Assembly (NCBI GenBank): GCA_003117195.1
Contig: BDSI01000091.1
Location: 1-64,000 of the forward strand
Direction: 5' to 3'
Length of the DNA stretch: 64,000 bases
DNA from: Eudorina sp. 2006-703-Eu-15
Lineage: Eukaryota > Chlorophyta > Chlorophyceae > Chlamydomonadales > Volvocaceae
Every line of letters starts with the position of its first letter. The first letter of the stretch is position 1. Positions 45,601 through 56,100 of the stretch are shown in pieces. The notes under the pieces were generated by a model. The model did not search any database. It was not told where the DNA came from and saw only the letters and a list, made by a program, of their open reading frames with translations. Position numbers and translations under genes: made by a program.

Positions 45601-47941
45601 GCCCCGTACGGCAGCTTGCTGCGCCCGCCCAGTCCGCAGGAAGGGGCGGAAGCAGGGCTTCAATATTTCGTCTACCCAGGGATCAGCAGAAGCGGACCAT
45701 CGTCCACATAGACTACTTCCCACTCGCGCCGCCCATGGCACCCACATTGCTATCTGGACTCGGGTCCACCTTGTAACGGTTACTACTATTGCTGGCTACC
45801 AATCATCGGCTTTCCAGATCCAAGCACCGTTCGGAGACGCAGAAGATATTGCCGATGGTCTCGCTTTAGGGGCTTAGAGCCCGGCGGACAGCAAGGGCCG
45901 CAGCGCAGCGCCAGAGCCACCGCCGGGTCGCGCCGACCCGTGGGTCTGGCCGCCCGTCGATGCACGACGTACGTACGGCAAACTCACCAGCCGATCCAGG
46001 TTGCCCCGGATCTCCCGCAGCGCCCCCCGGGTTGCCTCCAGCTCCTCCCGGCCTCGCCTGGTCTGCTCCTGCCACCGGACCAGCCCGCTGGCGGAGCCCA
46101 CAAGGGCAGCCAGGGACGCAGGGTCTGCGGATTCAGGAGGCCGGATACAGGAGGCCGGATACAGGAGGATACAGGAGGCCGGATACAGGAGGCCGGATAC
46201 AGGAGGACATCGGAGGGCCGGCGACGCTGGCGGGTGGTGCGGCGGGGCGACCCGGGTGGCAGGTGGGCCTTGACGAGACATGGCGCCCCCCCCCCCCGGG
46301 TTTTGGGTTTAGGGTTTGGATCATGTGATGATGTGCTCGCGCGTAAGTTCGCATTTCCAACGGCAGCCAGTACACGGTCGACCCGTGCACTATGAAATAC
46401 ATCGCACAGGAGCGGTAAGCGCGCCGTTTTCCTTTTCCCTCAGGCAAATCGCCGGCCCGTCGTATGTCGTATGCCGTGTGCCAGCGCCCGCCCCTCCCCC
46501 TGGCTGTACCGTTGCTGTCCGCCAGCGTCGTCACCTGCGCCTGCCGGATGACCCGGGGGCAGGCGCCCGCCGCGGCGGCCCCGCCATCCAGTGCCAGGCC
46601 CCTGGCCGCCAGGAACTCCTGCGCATCAGAACGTCGACATTGGGCGCAGAGGGAAACGGTACCATACATACTCGTTCAAACGTCAACATTGGGCGCAGCG
46701 GGAAACATATACATGCTACCATCAGAACCCCAACAGAAATTCACGTCCGTCCACACAGGATGTATGTGCCCCAGCACGCGGCTCCGAAGTCCTTCGAAAC
46801 CCACAAACGCACGGCAGGGCCCCAGAACCCGCCCCCTTGCCCACCTTGACCTGCTGCGCTGTCTTGGCCCGTCCGTCTATGTGGAAGACCCGGCTGGAGC
46901 CGTCGGGCGCGAGGCTGGCCCGCAGCACGTGGCTCTCAAGAGCTCCGCCGCCGCCGCCACGACCACCACCACTGCCCCCTGTGGAGCCGGCGGCGGCCGG
47001 CGCACTGCCGCCTTGGGCCCCACGGCGGCCGCCGCGCGCGGTGGCGGAGGCGGCGGCGGCGGCTGCGCTGCCGCCACTGGCCCCGGCCGCGTGGCGCTGC
47101 AGCGTGACCTCCACTTCGCAGGGCTGAGGCAGTACGACGATGACACGGGACGCCGGCGGTGGCGCGGCGACATGACGAGATGGACGATGTCATTGATAAT
47201 GTTGCAGGGATGAACGACATGGCAAACGTGCGTGGACGGGTTCCTCAGACGCGCATGTGCACGGCCCGCGACCCCACGGGCCCACCGACTGCAGCCTCAA
47301 CCACCTCGACGACCGCCTCGACGATGGGGATTCCCTGGTCCACATACAGACCCCTCGCGCACCCTGCCGGTCTCAATCCTGAGATCCCCGACCAAACCGC
47401 CGACCCAGATCGCGACCCAGATGCCAGTCCGCATCCAAGAGCAGAGGGCGGTCCCGGGTAGGCGATGTGGTACATACTGACGCAGACACCCCCCGACAGG
47501 CGCTGTGGGACTGACATAGGCACCGACCCAGATGCCAGCGACCCAGATGCCAGCGACCCCAGCGACCCAGATGCCAGCGACCCCAGCGACCCAGATGCCC
47601 GCGACTCCAGAGTCCGGGCTGGGTGTGTCTGGGCTGTTTTCTTTTTGACTCCAGAGTCCCAGATGCAAGCGACCCGGATGTATGCCGAGCTGATGTTGAC
47701 TCACCGAATCTGCCGCATCGCTGCTCGCTAGCTCCCGAAGCGTGCGCACCCGCAGCGTGGTGGCCGGGCAGCCCGCCGCGAACAGCACCGCCTCCAGCAG
47801 GTTGCTTTTGCCGCTGCCGTTTGGACCCAGGATGCCCACCAGGTGCGGGCTGGGCAGCGGCGCGGAGACCCAGCTGGCGCCAAAAGATTTAAATCCGCGG
47901 ACGCGGACGCAAGCGAGGTGCCAGCGGCCGCAGCGCTCCAT
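36637..47941 (-). CDS. SMC-family chromosomal ATPase, 22 exons, about 1400 aa
   Basis: Exons in transcript order: 47941-47705, 47334-47251, 47123-46845, 46618-46510, 46124-45988, 45618-45490 (may begin earlier), 45264-45223, 44903-44550, 44426-44234, 43800-43659, about 43430-42808, 42460-42294, 41949-41823, 41647-41543, 41418-41023, 40301-40249, 39827-39470, 38920-38819, 38322-38100, 37829-37624, 37256-37173, 36804-36637. Nearly all junctions are phase-compatible. ATG at 47941. Walker A GPNGSGKSN (residues 39-47), Q-loop-side VIRQAQVTTLAD, SASGLVRWQEQTRRG, Ala/Arg/Glu coiled-coil, hinge (PWPSYLRALSVIGGASLQV, RGALTGGW), second coiled coil, signature LSGGQRTLVSVALLL, Walker B/D-loop FLLDEVDAALDEHN, H-loop region VLAVTHN, and a Pro/Ala/Lys tail. 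Full SMC order, so ATP-driven chromosome or DNA organisation is expected. It does not sort clearly into SMC1-6. Confidence 0.9.
38425..38449 (+). other. tRNA-like box A fragment
   Basis: GCCCGGGTAGCTCAGTCGG matches a tRNA 5' half with a perfect box A, inside an SMC intron. The anticodon arm, box B and a closing acceptor strand are missing, so it is not a functional tRNA; a decayed tRNA pseudogene or SINE head is possible. Confidence 0.35.
39836..39972. repeat. GGGGGTTGGGGGGTT minisatellite
   Basis: About 135 bp of GGGTTG/GGGGTTG units in an SMC intron, next to the acceptor of exon 39827-39470, where it forms a C-rich tract in the transcript sense. Confidence 0.95.
40496..40567 (+). tRNA. tRNA-Ala (anticodon UGC), possibly a SINE head
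   Basis: A 72-nt cloverleaf can be drawn by hand: acceptor GGGGCAT/ATGCTCC (one G-U), D arm GCTC/GAGC, anticodon stem CGCGC/GCGTG around loop TTTGCAT (anticodon TGC), variable AGGCC, T arm ACCGG/CCGGT around ATCGATC, discriminator A at 40567. Boxes A (TTAGCTCAGTGG) and B (GATCGATCC) are present. It lies in an SMC intron on the opposite strand. No run of four T follows until about 40870, unlike a normal Pol III tRNA gene, so it may instead head a SINE ending near 40905. Confidence 0.75.
46127..46206. repeat. 15-bp tandem repeat GGAGGCCGGATACAG
   Basis: About five copies in the SMC intron preceding exon 46124-45988, ending at the acceptor. Confidence 0.85.
47520..47602. repeat. 15-bp tandem repeat GACCCAGATGCCAGC
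   Basis: About five copies with 9-bp variants (GACCCCAGC) in SMC intron 1. Confidence 0.85.
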
Positions 47942-48977
47942 GTTTGAACTGCTGCAGTTCGGAGAGCCTTCTTTTTAACTCTCAAGGCACAGGCGTCAAG
48001 ATAAAGCTGCTGAGGAGATATTAAGTTCGGCCTGCCGCGCTACTCGTTTGAAAGACTTCATAGACTTCATAGGTGAGATACTGGGAGGCTAAATCAGGGC
48101 TGCCGCTCCTTGCACGGACATGAGGACGGGCATGATCAGCGCCAGAGATAGCGGTCCGTTGGCGTATGTCGAGAGGGGCTCGCTGGTGTGGGAACATGTA
48201 CAACCGGGTCCGCGAGATCACCGTTGGGCACCAAAATTTGTACCTAAAGCAGCAGAGGTCGAACCGCTAACCTGCATCACGTCACAGCTATTTTGAAACA
48301 CAAGGTACAGAGCTGCTCTCAAGCCCGGCAAGCAACAGGCGTAGAAACATTTTACAATTTTCCTAGTCGGCGTCTCGATGTGTTGCGGAGAGTGGGTCCA
48401 GCATCCTGGGCCCACGACAACGCGCTCACACAGCCCACAAAAATCGTTACAAGAACTCCAAAATTTGACATCAAATAAATATTACGGATACCGAACGTAT
48501 CCCAGTTACACCGACCCGAGGGTCATGTCCCACGGTGATCGAACACAATCAAATAAACACCCACATGCGCAACCAGTCAATCAACGCCCCCACGTTCAGC
48601 AAGCCCGTCACCACCATTTGTCGGACACCAATAGGCGGCGTTGCTGATGCTTACGGTAAGAAAGCCACCACCTACACCTTCGCCCAAGGGACAGTACGGC
48701 ATGCATCGAAGCCGAAAACACGCTCAGGATGCCCACACATCAGGAGCGGTTGTGGCGCGGAAGTTCATCGCTGCTCCATCGATCTGTCTGCGGCGACGGA
48801 GGGACCGCAGGATGGGGCCCTCCAGAACGCATCTGCTGGTGATCTCCTTCGCAGGTTCGTCCGCGTACTTCACCAATTCATCCATTCACTGCGCACGTAT
48901 TGATCAATGCAACCCCCGTGTCGATCGCCTTTTTTCCCTGCTCTGATCGGAGGAGGTATCAAGTTAGTTGCATCGTA
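47942..48977. other. Intergenic region between SDR 3' end and SMC 5' end
   Basis: Both flanking genes are on the minus strand. AT-richer than the neighbouring coding DNA; no recognisable gene. Should contain the SDR 3' UTR and the SMC promoter. Minus-strand TGTAA signals read at 48510-48506, 48451-48447 and 48356-48352. Confidence 0.5.
48506..48510 (-). terminator. TGTAA poly(A) signal candidate for the SDR gene
   Basis: TTACA on the plus strand, TGTAA in the transcript sense, about 470 nt past the SDR stop codon. Two further copies lie downstream, so the one used is not known. Confidence 0.35.
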
Positions 48978-51174
48978 TCACTGCTCCAGGGGCGCGTTGG
49001 TCTTCTTCATGGTTGTCAACAGGATCCTGTCCCACAACCAGTCGGGCAGCAGCCGCCGGACCGTCATGTCCCGGGCCGCTCCGTTGCCTATGAGGTAGCG
49101 GGTCCGGGGGCTGGCGGTGGTCAGCGCCTCCTCCACGGTGGCCGCGACCTCCTCCGGCTCGATGCCGTTCCGCTCGGCCGACCGTGCCACCTCCACCACC
49201 TGCACGTCGGTGCACGGTATGCCCTGTATGGTGAGGAAGCTTCGGCGGTCACCAATGAAAGGCAGGGTCCCCTGTAACATCTTAATAATAATGCCCCCTC
49301 CCCATAAAAGCATGAACCCACATCAATAATTATAACAATAAATAATGGTAATAAGGGTATTGTGACCTAGAACATTACCAGACGTTGTATTCTGAAGGAC
49401 GATGAGACGTTTGCTTGACGTGGCCAGCGGGCCGGGGAGGTAACACCGCCTTGGGGTTTTGCGACAAGCTGACCTGTGCCATGTGCAATTCAGGACGCGG
49501 CTGATGGTGCCGTACAGTGCCGTACATACACCCTAAACCCACCTCCTCGCACATGCCCTTGTACGGCCCCAGCTTCGCCGGGTCGAGGGACTGCAGCACG
49601 GCATCCGCTTCGGAGATGGAGTCGTCCCAGATCGGCGTCCGTACACCGCCCGCCTTGATCAGCGCCGTACGGATTCCCCACTTGGGTCCAAGCTCGTACC
49701 TGGGAAGGAGAACGGACACCGTACGACATGCAACCGACGACCGTGCAGACGATCACGCTCCTGAATCGATGACCCAAATTGTACGGACAGCAGGTGGTAA
49801 ACGCGCGGTAACCAACTAACCAGCCCCAAACTCCGCCCAACCAAAACCAGTCGACGACGTGGCTTTTGCCAAATAAAGCTGTTCTGTCACTGGAAGCTAT
49901 CGTTGGCCCGGGCAATGACCGTCGATGTCCTGTTCTTCGGTGAGTAGAGAGCATCTAGAAGGTGCTACCCTATGCAACAAAACTTGACCGCGCCTCCGTA
50001 GTTGGTGTCCGCGGTGCGCGAAGCTCTGTCCCAGCACGCATGGCAAGAGAGCCCGGCCAGGAAGAGGTCTGTACGGCACTGTATGGGCGCTCCCTTGTAC
50101 GGCACGTACCGCAGTGCGTCCGACACTGCCTCCAGCCCGAACTTGGACGCTGAGTAGGCGCCGAAGCAGGGGGGCACGATTGTGCCAGCGTACGACCCGA
50201 TGTTGACGATGCGGCCGGGCTTCTGCTCCGGACGGCTCTGCAGGCACATAAAATGTAAAACACAAAAAGAAGATAATAAGTACATAAGCAAATGCGTCCC
50301 CCTTATACACGCTGCACGGCACCAGCACAATTTCCAGCGGCCGCCCGGGCTGCCCGCAGTGGCCCAACCTTGGGACGAACCATGCTTAAGTACGACAACG
50401 TACGACGCTTTCGTGTACGTCCCGTACAGTCGCTGTGTACCTTCCGCAGCAGCGGCAGCGCCGCCTTGGTGACCCGGACGACGCCCGTCAAATTGACCGC
50501 AATCACGTCCTCGAACTTCTCTATCGGCATGAGCTCCAGGGGAAGTGCTAACGCTTTGCCCGCATTGTTGACCAAGCCGGACAGGTTGCGGTTGCTTTCG
50601 GTTAGGTGGGCCGCGACCTCCGCCAGCGCTGCTGTCGTACTGGCGTCGTTCGTCACGTCCAGGATCACCGGTACGACAGAAGGGTCAGCGCGGACCAGCG
50701 CTTGACCATCCGCCTCTCGTCGTACACCCGCAAAGACCTGCCAGCCCTGTGATGATTCGCCGTTCGCGTTTAGCACAATTTGGGGCAGGCAAAGCAGAAC
50801 GGGATCCATTTGAATAAATCGAAATCTGTCAAACGTGATGGAATTCATGCAAAACAATTGCCTTTACAGCGTTTATTTATTTGTGGTTTGTTCCAGTCTT
50901 AATTGAGGCAAGCGACATTGGAGATGCTGTATTTGCTTGCAAACAGCGACTGACACACTGACTCATGACCAACCTTCTTTGACAAGTATAATGCAGTCGT
51001 CTTGCCGATCCCTGTTGAACTGCCTGTTATGAGCACCGCGGGCCGCTGGTTGAGGTCACTGCTTGCCGAACATCGAACCAGTGGTCGCCGCGCCTGGCGC
51101 CATGCCCCGGCGTTTGGCCGCGACGCAGCGCACGGCGAAGCGCGAGGTCTGCCTACATTAACATATAACGTCAT
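48978..51174 (-). CDS. Short-chain dehydrogenase/reductase, probably plastid-targeted, 337 aa
   Basis: Exons in transcript order: 51174-50974, 50746-50441, 50237-50110, 49699-49543, 49199-48978; 67+102+95+73 = 337 residues with compatible phases. NAD(P) Rossmann motif TGSSTGIG (residues 50-57), NNAG (127-130), structural NLTG, catalytic Ser in VNIGSYAG (about 183) and Tyr197/Lys201 of YSASK, so a complete classical-SDR active site. The first ~42 residues are Ala/Arg/Ser/Pro-rich without acidic residues (RASPCAASRPNAGAW, RRPLVRCSA), like a chloroplast transit peptide. The substrate cannot be read from sequence; the closest style is retinol-dehydrogenase/ketoreductase-like SDRs. The last acceptor could lie earlier, at about 49291, adding some 31 residues. 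Confidence 0.9.
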
Positions 51175-53192
51175 AGTGTTGATTCCCTGACCTGTATATG
51201 GTCACTTCATTACGTCGGATGGCTGATCATGCCGGACCATGAATGCAATGACCGTACGACACGACAGGAAATCGTATCCGCCGTACTGCTGGATGCCGGA
51301 TGGGAGCTGCAGAAGAAAGTCGGTACAGCGTTTTGACAGCAGGGCCGGCGGAGGCGAGCACGAAGCGGCACGCTGTACGTATGCACGAAGCACGAAAGCT
51401 TGGAAGAGCAGCAACGTCCTGGAATAGATCCTGGTACACGTCGACTGTGGTAACTGGTAAGCGGGGAAACCCGCACGACCCAAAACGACGCTTACATTTC
51501 CCGAACGTCGACGCCGACAGTGCGCCGACAGCAAAGCTAAAGAACCAGCCCTATGGAAAGGAATCAATATGGTGCCACTAGTGGCACCATATTGATAGGT
51601 ACTGCCACACTCTTCCCGTGATGCCACGAGACCCGAGATGCCCGCGCCCGCATCCGCCACAGCCCCTCTCGCCTGAAATGGTGCCGCCCGCCGTCCTCCT
51701 CCTCCAACGTGCACACTGGTGAAAACTGCAGAGCCAGATGCAGTCGCGCCTTCTTCCACTTGCCGTGCCGCGCCGTGCGTCCAAACGAATCGTGCCACAG
51801 TGCCACAGACCCACAGTGCTGTGCCGCGGAGAAACCATCCAATCCATCCGATCCGATCCGATCCGATCCAACCCATAACGGCACACCGTGCGCTGGCCAG
51901 CCATTGAGTCACCTCCGGCCGCGCTTGCCACGTCCTATGATGCGAATGCCGATGCCGTCCACACACTCGGTCAATCCCCCATACCCCAGGTGCGACTTTG
52001 GTGCGCGATGTCCGATTGTGAGTGAACCGCGCTACCGCGGCAGTGTGTTCTTGCCGGTTGTGGCCAGCGCAGCCCTTTCAGGTCTTGAGACACGCTGGTG
52101 CGCACACATACCAGCCTGCTGGGGCTTGCCCTGGTATACACCGTTGGTCCCTTTGGGACCGCTGTAACGTTCATTCATTCATACCAGCAGCTCTCCGGTT
52201 TGAGTCGTCGGGCGGTTTACCTCGCCATACACATGCCATGCAGCACCACACGCCCAGTGTGAATCCGATCCGATCCGATCCGATCCACGGATCCACACCC
52301 GGTTCCACACCGCCACTCCTAAATGTCGGTCAGATGTCAAAGTCAGGCGGTCCGCCATCCCTCATGGCCATCGACCCACGGGGCCGCAGCCCGCGTCTCG
52401 CAATGATGCAGGGATCACACCCCAGGGGTGAGGGTCGCGGGCCCTACAACCCCACCTGCCACCGTTGCGCCACATGCCTCACCTACGGTAACCGCACGAC
52501 CGGGTGCTGCTGCGGCAGCCGCCCTTCGACAGGGCAGCGTTGGGCGGAAAGCCACAGAAGACAGAACGGGATAGACTGGGCCAGGCGCCTGCAGCTGACA
52601 GCTGGGCAGGTGGTAACCGGCCTGGCAGCTGTCCTGGCAGCTGGCAGGTTCAGCCCCTGCGCCCGCTGGCGGTCAGTGGGGCGGTGTACAGCCTTTCAGT
52701 CTTCCGTTAGCTAGGCTTCACTTAACAAGGGAGCCAACGTGCGAGTGGGGGTTCGTACAACACCTGCCGGACTCCAGGCAGGACGGTACGACACTGACAC
52801 TGACAAATGAAGTTACCCACCCCATCAGCCACATACATACACAAGCTCGCGTTTCCCGAGCACCACAAACACCATAGGTTCGCAGGGTGACGTTGGCAGG
52901 GCAGCAGCACCACGAACGACCGTCCAGCTTCGTCCAAGCAAAACCTCTTGACGAACCACGCGGGGAACTACCCCCCGAACGACCTCCTGTCCATGTTTTC
53001 TTTGCAGGTAGTCGCTGTCACGGGGCATCCGCCATCCTGATATGAAGTCGAGCTGCAGCGTGGACCTCCTACGCATGCTCCTTCCGATCCGGGGAGGCAC
53101 TTCTCGCGTCCTCCACCACTTCCAGAATTCGTTGCCAGCGCGACACCACCAGCAACGTGGGAACGGGCGACGTCCCCAGGGCGGCCTTCCGC
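51175..53192. other. Interval upstream of SDR and downstream of OCRL-like gene
   Basis: Holds the SDR promoter and OCRL-like 3' region, both genes on the minus strand. Contains two GATCC pentamer runs (51849-51872 and 52266-52290), a perfect short inverted repeat TGGTGCCACTAGTGGCACCA near 51570-51589, and one copy of a dispersed 40-bp repeat at 52115-52155. No protein family recognised. Confidence 0.5.
51570..51589. repeat. 20-bp perfect palindrome
   Basis: TGGTGCCACTAGTGGCACCA is a perfect inverted repeat upstream of the SDR gene, flanked by a further partial inverted match (CAATA ... TATTG), giving an extended stem of nearly 15 bp per arm. Confidence 0.8.
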
Positions 53193-56100
53193 TTAATCCG
53201 CCTCGGCGGCCGCCGCCGCCGCAGCTGCGGCGGCCGCCGCGGCGTCGCCGCTCCCGAGGAGCATCAGCAGCAGCGCCCGCTGGCCGGCCGCCGCGCCCTC
53301 CGCAGCACCCGACGGCAGCGGCGGCATCCACCACGCCGCCGCGGCCGCCGCCAGCCGCGCCGCCGTCAGGCCGTTGCGGTCCGCCGCCGCCGGCTCCAGG
53401 GCGGCCCGCAGCAGCCGCAGCAGCTCCGAAACCACGGCGAGTTCCAGCGGCCCGCAGTGTCGCCGCAGCAGCGCCGCGGCATCGATGGGCGACGCCGGCG
53501 GCGTGGATGCCGCGGCGTCCGCCACCGCCGCCGGGATCAGCGGCGTCGGAAGCTGGCCGCACCACAGCAGCAGCAGCGCCGCCACGTCGTGTGGGTCAGC
53601 GGCCGCGGGCACGGCCCCGCCCGCGTCCAGAATCAGTCTGTCCAGGGAAGGCCCGGGCGGGTCCGATTTACGCATTTCGGCACAACAGTTTACTTTTTGA
53701 CGTTTGAAATGCCGGAACCACAGTACGGTATGTACCGGGCCGGTTTGTACCTCTCTGACTTGGCCCAGTCAAACCCTTCTTCCCCTCTGACGGGAGCTCA
53801 CTTAAGCCAGGGACCAATGCGCCCACTGCCTCGCCTCAGTTACCCCATCGCTTCCCAGTCGAGTTACTCCCAGTCGAATCACTGAATGGATCAGGCAGTC
53901 GCTCAATAGGTTGGTAAGTCACTGCCAATCACCTCGAGAGTGTCTTCCAGCGTCCCCCGACAGTGGCCAAGGCATTCCGCCTCAATCCCCGGGTTACACC
54001 TACGACCCTCAAGAGAGCCCACACAACCCAAACCAGTCCCCGGCACCTGTGATCTCCGCCAAAGCCCAGGATGCCCCACAAACTCTCACGAATCTCCAGC
54101 CCAGCCCCAGCCCCAGCCCCAGCCCACGGGCCGTACCTGAGCGGCTCCAGCTGCTTCATCAACACCCGCTGGGCCTCCTGCCCCACCGGCTGCAGCGCCG
54201 CCGCCTCCGCCGCCTCATCGTCGCCGCTCGACCTGGGTCTGAGCGCCCGGCCTCCGCCTCCCCCTTCGCCACCACCTGCCGTACTGTCGTACCCCGCCCG
54301 CGCCAGCACCAGCGCTGCGCTGTCCGCCAGGATGCCCGGCACCTGCAGCGCCGCCGCCGAGCCCGCCATCAGCGCCGAAACCAACGCCAGGATCTCCTTC
54401 GGCGGCTGCGTCGTGCCGTCGTCGTCGTCGTCGCCGCCTCCGGCCGACGCCCCCTCAGGGGCGCTGGCTTGGTTAGCGGCGGCAGCGGCGGCCGATCCCG
54501 CCTTTTCGAGCTGCGGCGCCAGGTTGGCGTGCCCCAGCTGCTGTGCAAGGGCGGCCGCCTCCGCGGGTGGCAGCGCGGGACGGGGTCCGAGGGCGGCCAG
54601 CTCCTCGAGCGACATGCCCACGAAGGAGCGCCGGTAGCGGCCTGAGGGCATCCACGGTGGGAAGGCGCGCGGGGGTCAATGTGGGCCATGCACAGAACTG
54701 GCACGAAGTCACTGGTCGAAGTCACAATGTCGATAAGTTGAGTTCGCCCTACCCCTGCCTCTGTCCTTCTGCGCCCCCTCCCCCCTGGTTGTCTGGGCGG
54801 TTTTTCTTTTTAGCCCCCTTCCCCCTCACCCGATATGCTGATGAACTTGTCGCCGCTGTCCTCGATGCGCAGGATGACGATCGAGTCCAGGGAGGCCCCC
54901 GAGGCGGACGGGCTCGACGAGGACCTGGGGACGGCGGTGGCGGCCGCCGGCCGCCCCTCGGAGAGGTGCGCCGCCGCGCCGCCGGCGCCACCCTCCACCA
55001 GCACCATCATCTCCACCTCGCAGCTCTGGCCTGCGGAGCCAGCCCCGCACCGACACACACCGCGGCGCGTCAGTTTTCTTTTTAACACACCGCCCCGTCC
55101 GCGCAGTTTGCTGTCTATCTACCAATACTCTGTGCCTGGCCCCTGCCCCCATTTAGAGCCCCCACGCAAGCCCGAGGGAAGTCGCGTACGCGCACACCCC
55201 ACACGCAGGTCCTCTTCCCCCATCCCTAAAGGCGGTGGTGGTGTTGGAGCGGTTGCTGGCACTGTTGCCGCACGTCCCTGGGACCCTAGCTGCCTGCCAC
55301 CTGGAATATGAGGGCACAAGGTACTAAGCCCATGACACGTCAGCCACGCTTGCCAAGCACCCAGCGGGCCGCAAGTGCGACATGTCCCGGGGAACCCGCT
55401 GCGACGAAACACCCCGCGTGGCAGCACGCAGCTGCGACATACCACACCCCACCGCACGATATACGAAACACCCCGCGTTGCAGCCAGCAGCCCGGCAGCC
55501 AGCAGGCCGGCAGCGCGGGGCCCCAGCAGTGGCGACGACACGGCACCCACCCGGCTGCACGACGCCTTCCGCCGGGCGCGCCACCAGCCAGGCCGGCAGC
55601 GGCGGCGTCTCGTCGTCCAGTCCGAACTTGCTGCCGCCGCCTGCCGTACCGTACGGCACACATCGGGTGAGTTCCGGTAGCAGACAAGGGCAGGCAGGGG
55701 TGTAGCGCACGCGTCAGTTATGCGAGCAGGTGATTGGGCTGGTCGCGGGGGTCCTATTCCATGGGAACGGAGGCCCGCGGGTCTCACGGAAAGGAAGGGG
55801 GTTGGTTCAAAGATGAACTCCATAACGAGGATCAATCAAAATTCGCTAGGACAGCCGGGTAGCAGGTACAAAGATAGCAGCGCTGCAAGAGGCAGAGGCC
55901 ATCCGGTTACACGCGCATCTGAATGCGCTCACACCCAGACGAACACACAGTCCTGCTCTTCATCGCTGCCGATGCCGTGTCACTTAGTCACGAAAGCACT
56001 CTACTTCGTCAGAACGAGTGCAGGGTGCGACCGGAATCGTTCTGGGCCTGTCTTTCGCTTCAACCCCCTCTTATGGCATCCGTGGCTTCACCCCCACGCA

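Noticed and set aside
52825..53707. Plus- and minus-strand ORFs rich in Arg/Ala/Gly over the OCRL-like last exon
   Set aside because: Only the minus frame ending at 53193 shows RhoGAP-like sequence and a phase-correct acceptor at 53637.
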